Origin: Pseudomonadota bacterium
GTDB taxonomy: Bacteria > Pseudomonadota > Gammaproteobacteria > Burkholderiales > Ferrovaceae
Direction: 5' to 3'
Assembly (NCBI GenBank): GCA_021796835.1
Contig: JAKABO010000010.1
Coordinates: 1-64,000, forward strand
DNA: 64,000 nt
The notes beneath the pieces were generated by a model, which made no database searches, was not told the origin of the DNA, and was given only the letters and a program-made list of their open reading frames with translations. The position numbers and the translations under genes were made by a program. Shown in pieces: positions 1 through 7,206 of the stretch. How positions within the stretch are numbered: the stretch's first letter is position 1; each line of letters begins with the position of its first letter.

Positions 1-92
1 TGGTGACGGTGCTCGACAAGATATTTGACGAGATGGACAAGAATACCAACATTCCTGCCAAGAGCGATTATAGCTTCGACATCATTCGCTGA
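1..92 (+). CDS. nifK: Nitrogenase MoFe protein beta chain, C-terminal end (partial)
   Basis: An open frame enters from the left edge (first full codon at 3) and ends at TGA 90-92. The visible 29 residues end in a DYSFDIIR tail. NifK proteins characteristically end in a DYxxDLxR-type tail (Klebsiella NifK ends similarly, from memory). The next genes are a nif-type ferredoxin and nifE, so the context agrees. NifK forms the beta subunit of the MoFe nitrogenase with NifD. Only the last part of the protein is present, so no cluster ligand can be checked. Other beta-type nitrogenase subunits are possible but less likely. Confidence 0.7.
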   Translation, partial: VTVLDKIFDEMDKNTNIPAKSDYSFDIIR

Positions 93-171
93 AGCAAGGT
101 CGGGGGTGGCGGGCACAGCATCGCTCTTCACCCCTTGTTGTCGCGTTCGAACTCCGGAAATGGGGTGAACC

Positions 172-510
172 ATGGTGATGGTGACATTTTTGACTCCACC
201 GATGCAGGATAAACTGGTCGTGGAAACATCTCCCGGTTTTAGTTTGCTGGAATTGATGGAGCGATACAACCTGCGCAGGAACTGCGTGTGTGGGGAGGGA
301 AAGTGCGGGGCTTGTGCTGTGAAAATAGTTCCGATGCGGCGGACTCCCAAGTGGATAACCATAGGGTATCTCGAAAGGATCCAGTTCGTACGGGACGGGA
401 AACTGTCCAAGGCCGAGAGCGAACAGCCCATGTTCAAGGACATTCCGCCCAGATGGCGCCTGGCCTGCCAGTATATTGTTTCAGATGAGCCCATCCTGGT
501 GGTCTTTTAG
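172..510 (+). CDS. [2Fe-2S] ferredoxin, FeSII (Shethna protein II)-like, nif-associated
   Basis: A 112-residue plant-type [2Fe-2S] ferredoxin. Cluster ligands are C40, C45, C48 (C-x4-C-x2-C) and C99 in RLACQ. The segment before the last cysteine (GKLSKAESEQP, then a DIPPRWRLACQ-type stretch) closely resembles the Azotobacter FeSII protein (GKLPKSEEE, DLPPTYRLACQ), as recalled. FeSII binds nitrogenase under oxygen stress and holds it in an inactive protected state. The position 79 bp after nifK suggests co-expression with the structural genes. The start at 172 has GGGGTGA upstream; an in-frame ATG at 178 is an alternative. An ordinary electron-donor role to nitrogenase cannot be excluded. Confidence 0.75.
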   Translation: MVMVTFLTPPMQDKLVVETSPGFSLLELMERYNLRRNCVCGEGKCGACAVKIVPMRRTPKWITIGYLERIQFVRDGKLSKAESEQPMFKDIPPRWRLACQYIVSDEPILVVF

Positions 511-536
511 GTTTTTTGCGCTGAGTAAAATGTTTC

Positions 537-2267
537 ATGAAAAACAACGGGCCCGTCACGCAGCATGAAATCGATTACCCTGAATCGGTCGTATTCGTTA
601 CGCGCACCGATCCGAAAGGCATCATCACCGATGCCAACGAATCTTTTGTGCGTATCTCCGGGTTCGAGCGTACTGAACTCGCCGGGAAAAGTCATAATGT
701 GGTGCGTCATCCCGATATGCCCCAGTGGGCCTTTGCCGACTTGTGGAAAACAGTCAGGTCGGGTCGTGTCTGGCGCGGTTTTGTCAAGAACCGGGCAAAA
801 AATGGCGATCATTACTGGGTCCTGGCCACAGTTTCTCCCATCATCCAGAATGGGCGTGTCGAAGGCTACCTTTCGTATCGAAAGAAGCCTACACGTCAGG
901 AGGTTCTGGATGCTGAAGCGCTCTATCGACGATATCCCACGCAGGCTCCGTCCCGACCCTTTTCCCTGAAACACTGGTTTTCCGGTCTGTCTGTCCAGTA
1001 CAAGATGCAGGTCATGGTTCAGCCACTCCTGTTCGTGCTGTTGACGGGTTCTACCTTCCTCACCTATCAGCAGATTCGCTCGAACATTCTCGATGATGCC
1101 GCAGACTGTTTGCTTTGTCATCAAGGGCATGTAGGATCAGGCAGCGGGGCCTCCGGTCAGACGGCGGATTTGTCAAAAGAATTTGCCCGCCTGAACGTCA
1201 TCGTCCTGACATTGCTGGCGGCACAGGTCGTCTTGCAAGTTCTGCTGTTTTTTATCTTCAGTTGGGTGTCACGCAGTTATGTTGCGCGGCCTCTTCTGAT
1301 CGTGACACAGCACCTCGAGGAGATCGTGGCAGGGGATTTCAGTCGACCGGCAGACATCAGCGGAGAAGATGAGGTAGGCACGCTGCTGGACAAGGTCCAG
1401 TCCACCAAGGTCTTGATGGGCGCCATCATCGACCGAATCATGTCCACGTCGGAAAACATCAATACCCGTACGTTGGAGACGGAGAAGGCTTCCCGGTCAG
1501 CAGCCAGGATATCGTTGGAGCAGTCCGAATTCTCTCGGGCAGCAACAGCAAGTGTTGGGGAAATTTCCTCGAGTATCGATAGAACGGCCGATAACGCGAA
1601 CATGGTGGGACAAACTTCGGCCCGTTCGTTGCTGGAAGCCAAGGAAGGAATGACCACGGTTCAAGAGGTGGTCGACAATATGATCGTGATCAGCAAGGAG
1701 GTGCTGCGAGCCTCGGATGCCGTTCGGAATCTGGGGGAGCGTGCCGGGCAGATTACGCAGATCGTGGGTTCCATCAAGGAGATTGCCGACCAGACCAACC
1801 TGCTGGCCCTGAATGCAGCCATTGAAGCAGCGCGCGCCGGGGAACAGGGACGAGGGTTCGCGGTCGTGGCCGATGAAGTGAGAAAGTTGGCCGGGCAGAG
1901 CGCCCAGAGCGCCGAAACGATCGGGAAAGTATCAAGTGGAATTCGAGAAGGCACTCTGGAGGCGATTCGCATGATCGATCTCGTGGTGGAGAAGGTTCGG
2001 CATGGGGAAGTGCAGGCCGGAAAAGCAGGGAATGCCATCGATAAAATTGCCCGGGAGTCGGAAAAGATGGTGGCGGGAATTTCCGACATCGTGGCGGCAG
2101 TGCAGGAACAGAGTGCCGCCAGCCATGAGGTGGCGATGCGTATCGAACAGATTGCCCAGGGGGCAGAGAATAATGCAGAGTCGGTGGAACAGGTGAATGA
2201 GGCCACCAAGGCGCTGGTGAGCATGGCTTGTGAACTCAATCAACTGACCGGGCGATTCAAGTTATAG
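537..2267 (+). CDS. Aer-type PAS chemoreceptor (MCP) with a periplasmic CxxCH motif
   Basis: A 576-residue methyl-accepting chemotaxis protein. Residues about 15-120 form a PAS domain like that of aerotaxis receptor Aer (TDANESFVRISGF, HPDMP). TM1 lies near 159-177 and TM2 near 219-243. A HAMP-like segment follows TM2. The signalling hairpin carries the conserved tip around NLLALNAAIEAARAGEQGRG. The roughly 42-residue loop between the membrane segments contains C191-L-L-C194-H195, a classical haem c attachment motif; Aer itself has almost no periplasmic loop. The gene starts 26 bp after the FeSII-like ferredoxin, so it is probably transcribed with nif. It likely senses oxygen or redox state and signals to CheA, which is not in the window. 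Confidence 0.85.
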   Translation: MKNNGPVTQHEIDYPESVVFVTRTDPKGIITDANESFVRISGFERTELAGKSHNVVRHPDMPQWAFADLWKTVRSGRVWRGFVKNRAKNGDHYWVLATVSPIIQNGRVEGYLSYRKKPTRQEVLDAEALYRRYPTQAPSRPFSLKHWFSGLSVQYKMQVMVQPLLFVLLTGSTFLTYQQIRSNILDDAADCLLCHQGHVGSGSGASGQTADLSKEFARLNVIVLTLLAAQVVLQVLLFFIFSWVSRSYVARPLLIVTQHLEEIVAGDFSRPADISGEDEVGTLLDKVQSTKVLMGAIIDRIMSTSENINTRTLETEKASRSAARISLEQSEFSRAATASVGEISSSIDRTADNANMVGQTSARSLLEAKEGMTTVQEVVDNMIVISKEVLRASDAVRNLGERAGQITQIVGSIKEIADQTNLLALNAAIEAARAGEQGRGFAVVADEVRKLAGQSAQSAETIGKVSSGIREGTLEAIRMIDLVVEKVRHGEVQAGKAGNAIDKIARESEKMVAGISDIVAAVQEQSAASHEVAMRIEQIAQGAENNAESVEQVNEATKALVSMACELNQLTGRFKL

Positions 2268-2411
2268 CCTCACCGACGGCCATCGTTATCGCGCGCTATC
2301 CAGTCTGGTGCGTATTCTTCTGCAGATGCCCCATTTGCGTACCTCTTTTTCTTTACCCTGATAAATCCGGCGACTTGTCCTGCTCCGTGTGATTGTTTCG
2401 TTTGTTCTAAT
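2268..2411. other. Intergenic spacer between the chemoreceptor and the nifE promoter
   Basis: AT-rich noncoding DNA with no supported reading frame and no clear intrinsic terminator. Its right edge is the NifA-type upstream site. Confidence 0.5.
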
Positions 2412-2427
2412 TGTTTGCTTTGCAACA
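2412..2427 (+). promoter_or_regulatory. NifA upstream activator sequence (TGT-N10-ACA)
   Basis: The sequence TGT at 2412-2414 is followed by exactly ten bases and then ACA at 2425-2427, a perfect match to the NifA enhancer consensus. It lies about 45 bp upstream of the -24 element below and about 70 bp upstream of the predicted transcript start, at the near end of the usual range. Confidence 0.7.
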
Positions 2428-2461
2428 GGATCATGGTTTAATAAAATCAATGGGTTGAAAA

Positions 2462-2477
2462 TGGCACGATAATTGCT
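2462..2477 (+). promoter_or_regulatory. Sigma-54 (-24/-12) promoter of the nifE-mod operon
   Basis: TGGCACG at 2462-2468, four bases, then TTGCT at 2473-2477. This matches the RpoN consensus (TGGCACG-N4-TTGCW) exactly, with the invariant GG and GC at the right spacing. It precedes nifE by about 55 bp. It implies NifA-dependent expression of nifE and the genes behind it. Confidence 0.85.
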
Positions 2478-2532
2478 TTTGTTTCCTTTGACCCATGGGC
2501 TGCAGGGTCGCCATCATTCTGGAGGACTGATC

Positions 2533-3912
2533 ATGGCCGGACTCAATATCAAGATACAGGAAGTATTCAATGAGCCTGGTTGCGAGAAAAACCAGGGGAA
2601 GGCGGAAAAGGAACGAAAGAAGGGCTGTACCAAACAACTGGTCCCTGGCGCTGCTGCGGGGGGCTGTGCTTTTGATGGGGCAAAGATTGCCTTACAGCCG
2701 ATTACCGATGCAGCCCATCTGGTTCATGGGCCCATTGCCTGCGAAGGAAATTCCTGGGACAACCGCAGTGCCATGTCCTCTGGATCACGTCTCTACCGGA
2801 CCGGGTTCACCACCGATATCGGTGAACTGGATGTGGTTTATGGGGGTGAAAAGCGTCTTTACAAAGCCATTCGCGAAATCATCGAAAAGTATGATCCTCC
2901 CGCTGTCTTTGTTTATCAGACCTGCGTGACCGCCATGATCGGCGACGATATCGAAGTCGTGTGCAAGGCGGCGACCAGAAAATTCGGGAAACCCGTCATT
3001 CCGGTCGATTCACCCGGGTTTGTGGGAAACAAGAATCTCGGCAATAAACTGGCTGGGGAATCCTTGCTGGATTATGTCATTGGAACGGAAGAACCCGAAT
3101 ATACGACTCCCTATGATATCAATATCATCGGTGAATACAACCTTTCCGGAGAACTGTGGCAAGTCCTGCCCCTGTTTGAGCGTCTGGGCATCCGTGTTTT
3201 GTCCTGTATCTCCGGTGATGCCAAATACAGGGAGGTTGCCTGGGCACATCGGGCTCGTGCCACCATGATGGTGTGTTCGAAGGCCATGATCAACATCACC
3301 AGAAAACTGGAAGAGCGCTATGGAATTCCGTATTTCGAGGGTTCTTTCTATGGGATCTCCGACATGAGCGAGTCCCTGCGGCAGACGGCGAAACTGCTCG
3401 TTCAGCAAGGTGCCCCTGATGACTTGCTGGCGCGCACTGAAGCATTGATTGCCGAGGAAGAGTTGAAAGCCTGGAAAAAACTCGAGGTCTATCGACAGCG
3501 ACTGGCAGGCCGTAAGGTTTTGTTGATCACCGGAGGAGTCAAGTCCTGGTCTGTGGTCTCTGCCCTGCAGGAAGTCGGCATGGAAATCGTTGGAACCAGT
3601 GTCAAGAAATCCACCCTGGAGGATAAGGCAAGAATCAAGGAAATAATGGGGGAGGACGCTCACATGATCGATGACATGTCTCCCAGGGAGATGTACGCGA
3701 TGCTCAAGGATGCCAAGGCGGAGATCATGTTGTCGGGCGGGCGATCGCAATTTGTCGCCCTCAAGGCCAAAATGCCCTGGCTTGACATCAATCAGGAAAG
3801 ACATCATGCCTACGCTGGTTACGATGGAATGGTGGCACTGGTTCATGAAATCGACAAGGCACTCTATAACCCGATATGGGCGCAGGTGCGGAAGCCAGCG
3901 CCTTGGGAGTAG
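2533..3912 (+). CDS. nifE: Nitrogenase FeMo-cofactor assembly protein NifE
   Basis: A 459-residue NifD/NifE-family protein. With NifN it forms the scaffold on which the FeMo-cofactor precursor matures. The start at 2533 (MAGLNIKIQEV) has a GGAGG about eight bases upstream; the frame extends further 5' without a ribosome site. Cysteines C45 (AAGGCAFDGAK), C70 (HGPIACEGNS) and C131 (VYQTCVTAMIGDD) match the three conserved NifE cluster ligands. NifE is favoured over NifD by length, the N-terminus (VFNEPGC), and the following NifX-associated genes. It has its own NifA/sigma-54 promoter. nifN, which normally follows directly, is missing here. Confidence 0.93.
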   Translation: MAGLNIKIQEVFNEPGCEKNQGKAEKERKKGCTKQLVPGAAAGGCAFDGAKIALQPITDAAHLVHGPIACEGNSWDNRSAMSSGSRLYRTGFTTDIGELDVVYGGEKRLYKAIREIIEKYDPPAVFVYQTCVTAMIGDDIEVVCKAATRKFGKPVIPVDSPGFVGNKNLGNKLAGESLLDYVIGTEEPEYTTPYDINIIGEYNLSGELWQVLPLFERLGIRVLSCISGDAKYREVAWAHRARATMMVCSKAMINITRKLEERYGIPYFEGSFYGISDMSESLRQTAKLLVQQGAPDDLLARTEALIAEEELKAWKKLEVYRQRLAGRKVLLITGGVKSWSVVSALQEVGMEIVGTSVKKSTLEDKARIKEIMGEDAHMIDDMSPREMYAMLKDAKAEIMLSGGRSQFVALKAKMPWLDINQERHHAYAGYDGMVALVHEIDKALYNPIWAQVRKPAPWE

Positions 3913-3979
3913 GAAATTTTTCCTGATTCCGGGTTGCATCGAGATTTGAACAGACTGTTTTTGAGGAGGGTGTTGGATT

Positions 3980-4054
3980 ATGGGCTCTGAGGTATGGGGG
4001 GCAATTCTGTGGTTGACTGTCGAGGGGGGGTGTAATGAGTCATGCATTGGCTGA
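3980..4054 (+). other. Possible 24-codon leader ORF between nifE and the DUF269 gene
   Basis: ATG at 3980 follows a strong GAGGAGGG (3963-3970) and encodes 24 residues ending at TGA 4052-4054, overlapping the next gene start. It resembles no protein I know. It could be a translational-coupling leader, a scar where nifN and nifX were lost, or chance. Confidence 0.25.
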
Positions 4055-4508
4055 AGCCAAAGAGGTAACTGCAATGGAATCCGTGTTTGTCAAGGAACTG
4101 GTCAAACAGTGGCGCGCCCAGGATTCCTATGGAACCTGGGAAAAGAAAAGCGATGAAGTATTGCTGGAGCCTTATCTTCTTGACAAGGAAAAGAGAAAGG
4201 CCATCCCGATCATGGGCGACCCGGACCCCGAGACCATTTGGCGTCTGGAACTATTCTATAACGCGGTTGGGATGGCTATCGAACAACAGACAAAGGTCAT
4301 GGTGAGTCCCATGATGAAGATGCATCATGAAGGTTTTGGTCGGATGGTTCTGATTGCCGGGCGTTTGATCGTTGTCAACAAGCAGTTGAGAGACGTGCAT
4401 CGCTTCGGTTTTCCCAGCATGGAAAAGTTGGCAGAAGAAGGGGGAAAACTGGTGGAGGCCGGGGTGAGCATGATTTCCCAATTTCCGGAAGTCGCCAGAT
4501 ACAGTTAA
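4035..4508 (+). CDS. NifX-associated nitrogen fixation protein (DUF269)
   Basis: A 157-residue protein. [19 protein letters not shown] and [13 protein letters not shown] are hallmarks of the NifX-associated family found next to nifENX in most diazotrophs. Its biochemical role is not established; the genomic link to cofactor assembly is strong. The start at 4035 has a GAGGGGGGG ribosome site; an internal ATG at 4074 is an alternative. It normally follows nifX, but here the nearest upstream gene is nifE. Confidence 0.9.
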   Translation: MSHALAEAKEVTAMESVFVKELVKQWRAQDSYGTWEKKSDEVLLEPYLLDKEKRKAIPIMGDPDPETIWRLELFYNAVGMAIEQQTKVMVSPMMKMHHEGFGRMVLIAGRLIVVNKQLRDVHRFGFPSMEKLAEEGGKLVEAGVSMISQFPEVARYS

Positions 4509-4535
4509 CTGACAAAGGAACAAGGACATTGAATC

Positions 4536-4730
4536 ATGGATGAAGCCAATGATATGAAACTGGCGTTGAAGAAACTCAATGCTCAGGCGACGGCGTTGAA
4601 GATGGATTTGCACGATCTGTCGGAGGACCTACCGACTGGATGGGAGAGGATCATGGAAGTGGCTCAGAAAACCTTCGTGGCCTACCAGAATCTGAATGAA
4701 ATGAAAAACCGGATGAGCGGGTCGAGTTGA
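4536..4730 (+). CDS. Small nif-associated protein (DUF683/CCE_0567 family)
   Basis: A 64-residue, mainly helical protein (KLNAQATALKMDLHDLSEDL, ending in a YQNLNEMK segment). This is the small coiled family that regularly follows the NifX-associated gene in nif clusters. Helical-hairpin structures are known for the family, with iron or cluster-binding roles proposed but not proven. It lies 27 bp after the DUF269 gene and just before modA, in one apparent transcript. Confidence 0.85.
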   Translation: MDEANDMKLALKKLNAQATALKMDLHDLSEDLPTGWERIMEVAQKTFVAYQNLNEMKNRMSGSS

Positions 4731-4765
4731 CCATGCTTTCACCCTGCCCAAATCCGGAGAGCATC

Positions 4766-5593
4766 ATGCGTTATGTACGGACTTATATGAATAAAAGGTT
4801 CGCGGGGGTGAGGTTGGGTTGGTTCCCGGCTCTGTTTTTCCTGTGGATTGCTCAGGGGGAAGCTGCTGAGTTGATGGTCTCTGCCGCATCCAGTCTGACG
4901 GATGCCTTGAATGTTCTGAAGGAGGTTTATCAGTCCAGACATCCTGATGAAACGATTTTTTTCAATTTGGGGGCTTCTGGCCCCCTGGAGAAACAGATCG
5001 AAGAGGGGGCACCGGTGGATTTGTTCATCAGTGCTTCCGGGAAAGAAATGGATGCGCTTCAGCAAAAAAAACGGATACGGGATGATTCCCGGTGCAATTT
5101 ACTATCGAACGAGATCGTTCTGATCGTTCCCAAAGCCAGTACAGCCTCGATACGGGGGTTTTCGGATCTGGCGAGAGTCCCTCGTCTGGTCATGGGAGAT
5201 CCGGGCTTCGTGCCCGCAGGTCGGTACGCCAAAGAGATTCTGAAATTTCAGGGACTCTCCGGTTTGCCGGAAGACAGGATGGTTTACGGAGAAAATGTGC
5301 GACAAGTATTGGAGTACGTGGCCAGAGGAGACGTCGATGCGGGATTGGTTTTTTCCACCGATGCGTTGATCATGAAAGATCGGGTCCGGGTCATCGCGGT
5401 TGCGCCCAATGGGTCCCACGAACCGATCCTTTATCCGGTGGCCATTTTGAAACAGTCAACTCACCCCCAGGCGGCACGCGAGTTCATGGATTTCCTTGCC
5501 GGGCCTGAAGGGAGAGAAGCATTTTCCAGGTTCGGATTCAAGACGATGGGAAAGTGCCGAGCCGATCAATCCAACCAAAGGAATCCATCATGA
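4766..5593 (+). CDS. modA: Molybdate ABC transporter, periplasmic binding protein ModA
   Basis: Binds molybdate in the periplasm and delivers it to ModBC. It has an N-terminal signal peptide with a hydrophobic core (WFPALFFLWIAQ) cleaved near GEAAE. The mature start ELMVSAASSLTDAL and then GASGPLEKQIEEGAPVDLFISA are diagnostic of ModA. Start 4766 is preferred because GGAGAG stands six bases upstream. A longer frame from a TTG at 4727 overlaps the DUF683 gene, and ATG 4787 is also possible. The stop overlaps the next gene (ATGA). The position behind nif genes indicates molybdenum uptake tied to nitrogenase cofactor demand. Confidence 0.93.
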   Translation: MRYVRTYMNKRFAGVRLGWFPALFFLWIAQGEAAELMVSAASSLTDALNVLKEVYQSRHPDETIFFNLGASGPLEKQIEEGAPVDLFISASGKEMDALQQKKRIRDDSRCNLLSNEIVLIVPKASTASIRGFSDLARVPRLVMGDPGFVPAGRYAKEILKFQGLSGLPEDRMVYGENVRQVLEYVARGDVDAGLVFSTDALIMKDRVRVIAVAPNGSHEPILYPVAILKQSTHPQAAREFMDFLAGPEGREAFSRFGFKTMGKCRADQSNQRNPS

Positions 5594-5793
5594 AAATCAG
5601 CGGACAGAACAAACTGGCAGGCGAAGTTCTTGCGATCAAGAAAGGTGAAGTGGAGTGCCAGGTTACCATGAAATCCGGAGAAAACATGATCGTGTCGGTC
5701 ATTACCCGGGATAGTGCCGAAGAGATGGAACTCAAGGTGGGAGACCATGTGGTTGCGTTGATCAAATCAACCGAAGTGATGATCATGAAGTAA
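5590..5793 (+). CDS. mop: Stand-alone molbindin (Mop/TOBE domain) protein
   Basis: A 67-residue single Mop domain: MKISGQNKLAGEV, then a VSVITRDSAEEMELKVGD-type core and VVALIKSTEVMIMK. Such molbindins assemble into hexamers that bind molybdate or tungstate in the cytoplasm. The ATG overlaps the modA stop, with AAAGGA upstream. It sits inside the mod operon, and the ModC encoded just downstream lacks the Mop domain that usually forms its C-terminus. The small protein may therefore supply molybdate storage or sensing that is otherwise fused to ModC. Confidence 0.9.
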   Translation: MKISGQNKLAGEVLAIKKGEVECQVTMKSGENMIVSVITRDSAEEMELKVGDHVVALIKSTEVMIMK

Positions 5794-5811
5794 TGGGGAG
5801 GGTAGAACGAC

Positions 5812-6477
5812 ATGGCTTCATTTCTTTCCTCCTTGAAGATTTCGCTCTGGGTTGCGACCAGTTCCACTCTGCTGGTCGCCGTGTTCGGGATGGCGTTGGC
5901 TTTTATCCTGGCGCGCTGTGATTTCAGGGGAAAAAATATCATCGATGCGGTGGTAACCATCCCCATGGTGTTGCCCCCCACAGTGGTGGGTTACTGCCTG
6001 GGGGTGTTGCTGGGGCGGGAAGGTATCATCGGGGCGCCGCTATACCGGTTAACGGGGTGGTCCTTTATATTTACCTGGCAAGGGGCAGTGATTGCGGCCT
6101 TCATCGTCTCCTTGCCGCTCATGGTCAGGGTGGCCAGATCTGCTTTCGAGTCCGTGGATGAAGACTTGATCAGGATTAGTTACAGCCTGGGCAAGTCGAA
6201 GTGGGAAACTTTTGTGCATGTGATTCTGCCGTTGGCACGGGGCGGAATCATGGCGGGTGTGGTATTGGCTTTTGCTCGAGGATTGGGAGAGTTTGGCGCA
6301 ACGCTGATGATCGCAGGAAATATTCCGGGAAAGACCAGTACCCTTTCGCTGTCCCTCTATTCTGCTTTTCAAGCTGGCGATGATGCCAGGGCCGGGCAAC
6401 TGACCTGGGTGCTGACGGGCATTTCAGTGTTCGTCATTTATTTGTCAGGCAAACTGAGTCGCGGCAGATGGATGTGA
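5812..6477 (+). CDS. modB: Molybdate ABC transporter permease ModB
   Basis: A 221-residue inner-membrane permease with about five hydrophobic segments. The motifs VVTIPMVLPPTVVGYCLGVLL and the cytoplasmic loop SYSLGKSKWETFVHVILPLARGGI (the EAA loop that contacts the ATPase) are typical of ModB. A FARGLGEFGATLMIAGN stretch follows. ATG 5812 has GGGAGGG upstream. Its last ten bases overlap the modC start, so translation is likely coupled. Confidence 0.95.
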   Translation: MASFLSSLKISLWVATSSTLLVAVFGMALAFILARCDFRGKNIIDAVVTIPMVLPPTVVGYCLGVLLGREGIIGAPLYRLTGWSFIFTWQGAVIAAFIVSLPLMVRVARSAFESVDEDLIRISYSLGKSKWETFVHVILPLARGGIMAGVVLAFARGLGEFGATLMIAGNIPGKTSTLSLSLYSAFQAGDDARAGQLTWVLTGISVFVIYLSGKLSRGRWM

Positions 6478-7202
6478 CTGTCCGCCTGAAGAAAAATCTT
6501 GAAGGATTCACGCTCGATGTCAACTGGGCCACCCAGGAAGGAATCGCGGTGATTTTTGGCCCATCGGGGTCAGGTAAATCCATGACCTTGCAGGTGATTG
6601 CCGGGTTTGTGGCGGTCGATGAAGGCTATATTCAGGTGGGTGAGCAGGTTTTTCTGGATTCCTCCGCATCCATTGATCTCCCGCCTCAAAGGAGGGAGAT
6701 CGGGTATTTGCTTCAGAATTATGCATTGTTTCCACATATGACCGTGCGCCAGAACATTCTTTATGGTCGTCGAACGTCGGGCCAGGCAACTGGCGAGTTC
6801 CGGGAAATGATCGCCCTGTTTCAACTTGAGGGGTTGGAGAACCGTTACCCAGGGGCGCTTTCAGGGGGGCAAAAGCAGCGGGTAGCATTGGCTCGGGCCT
6901 TGATGAGAAAACCCAGGATTCTATTGCTGGATGAACCATTGGCAGCGGTGGATATCGCGGTTCGAAAAATGATCAGGACGGAACTCAAACTGCTCCAGCG
7001 AAAGTTGAAGATTCCCATGATTCTGATCACCCACGATCTGGGCGAAGCATTGTCTTTGGCAGACAAGTTGATCATCTACGAACAGGGTCGCGTGGTGCAG
7101 GAGGGTGATCCCATCGAGATCGTCAAGCATCCCCTCAATGAACGGGTCTCTGAATTACTGGGACGGATCGCTTTTCACACTGAACCTGTTTTTTCATTCT
7201 AG
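6468..7202 (+). CDS. modC: Molybdate ABC transporter ATPase ModC, lacking the C-terminal TOBE domain
   Basis: A 244-residue ABC ATPase with Walker A GPSGSGKS, a Q-loop (LLQNYALFPHMTV), signature LSGGQKQR, Walker B ILLLDEP and a switch histidine (ITHDLGEA). Context and the AGFVAVDEG region identify ModC. Typical ModC proteins are about 350 residues and end in a molybdate-binding TOBE/Mop domain; this one stops shortly after the ATPase core (FHTEPVFSF). The reading frame is intact and the stop is followed within four bases by modE, so the short form looks natural rather than frameshifted. Confidence 0.93.
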   Translation: MDVTVRLKKNLEGFTLDVNWATQEGIAVIFGPSGSGKSMTLQVIAGFVAVDEGYIQVGEQVFLDSSASIDLPPQRREIGYLLQNYALFPHMTVRQNILYGRRTSGQATGEFREMIALFQLEGLENRYPGALSGGQKQRVALARALMRKPRILLLDEPLAAVDIAVRKMIRTELKLLQRKLKIPMILITHDLGEALSLADKLIIYEQGRVVQEGDPIEIVKHPLNERVSELLGRIAFHTEPVFSF

Positions 7203-7206
7203 CTCC

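Noticed and set aside
3010-4074. Open frame of 354 codons on the minus strand
   Set aside because: Antisense to nifE; not supported by start signals or motifs.
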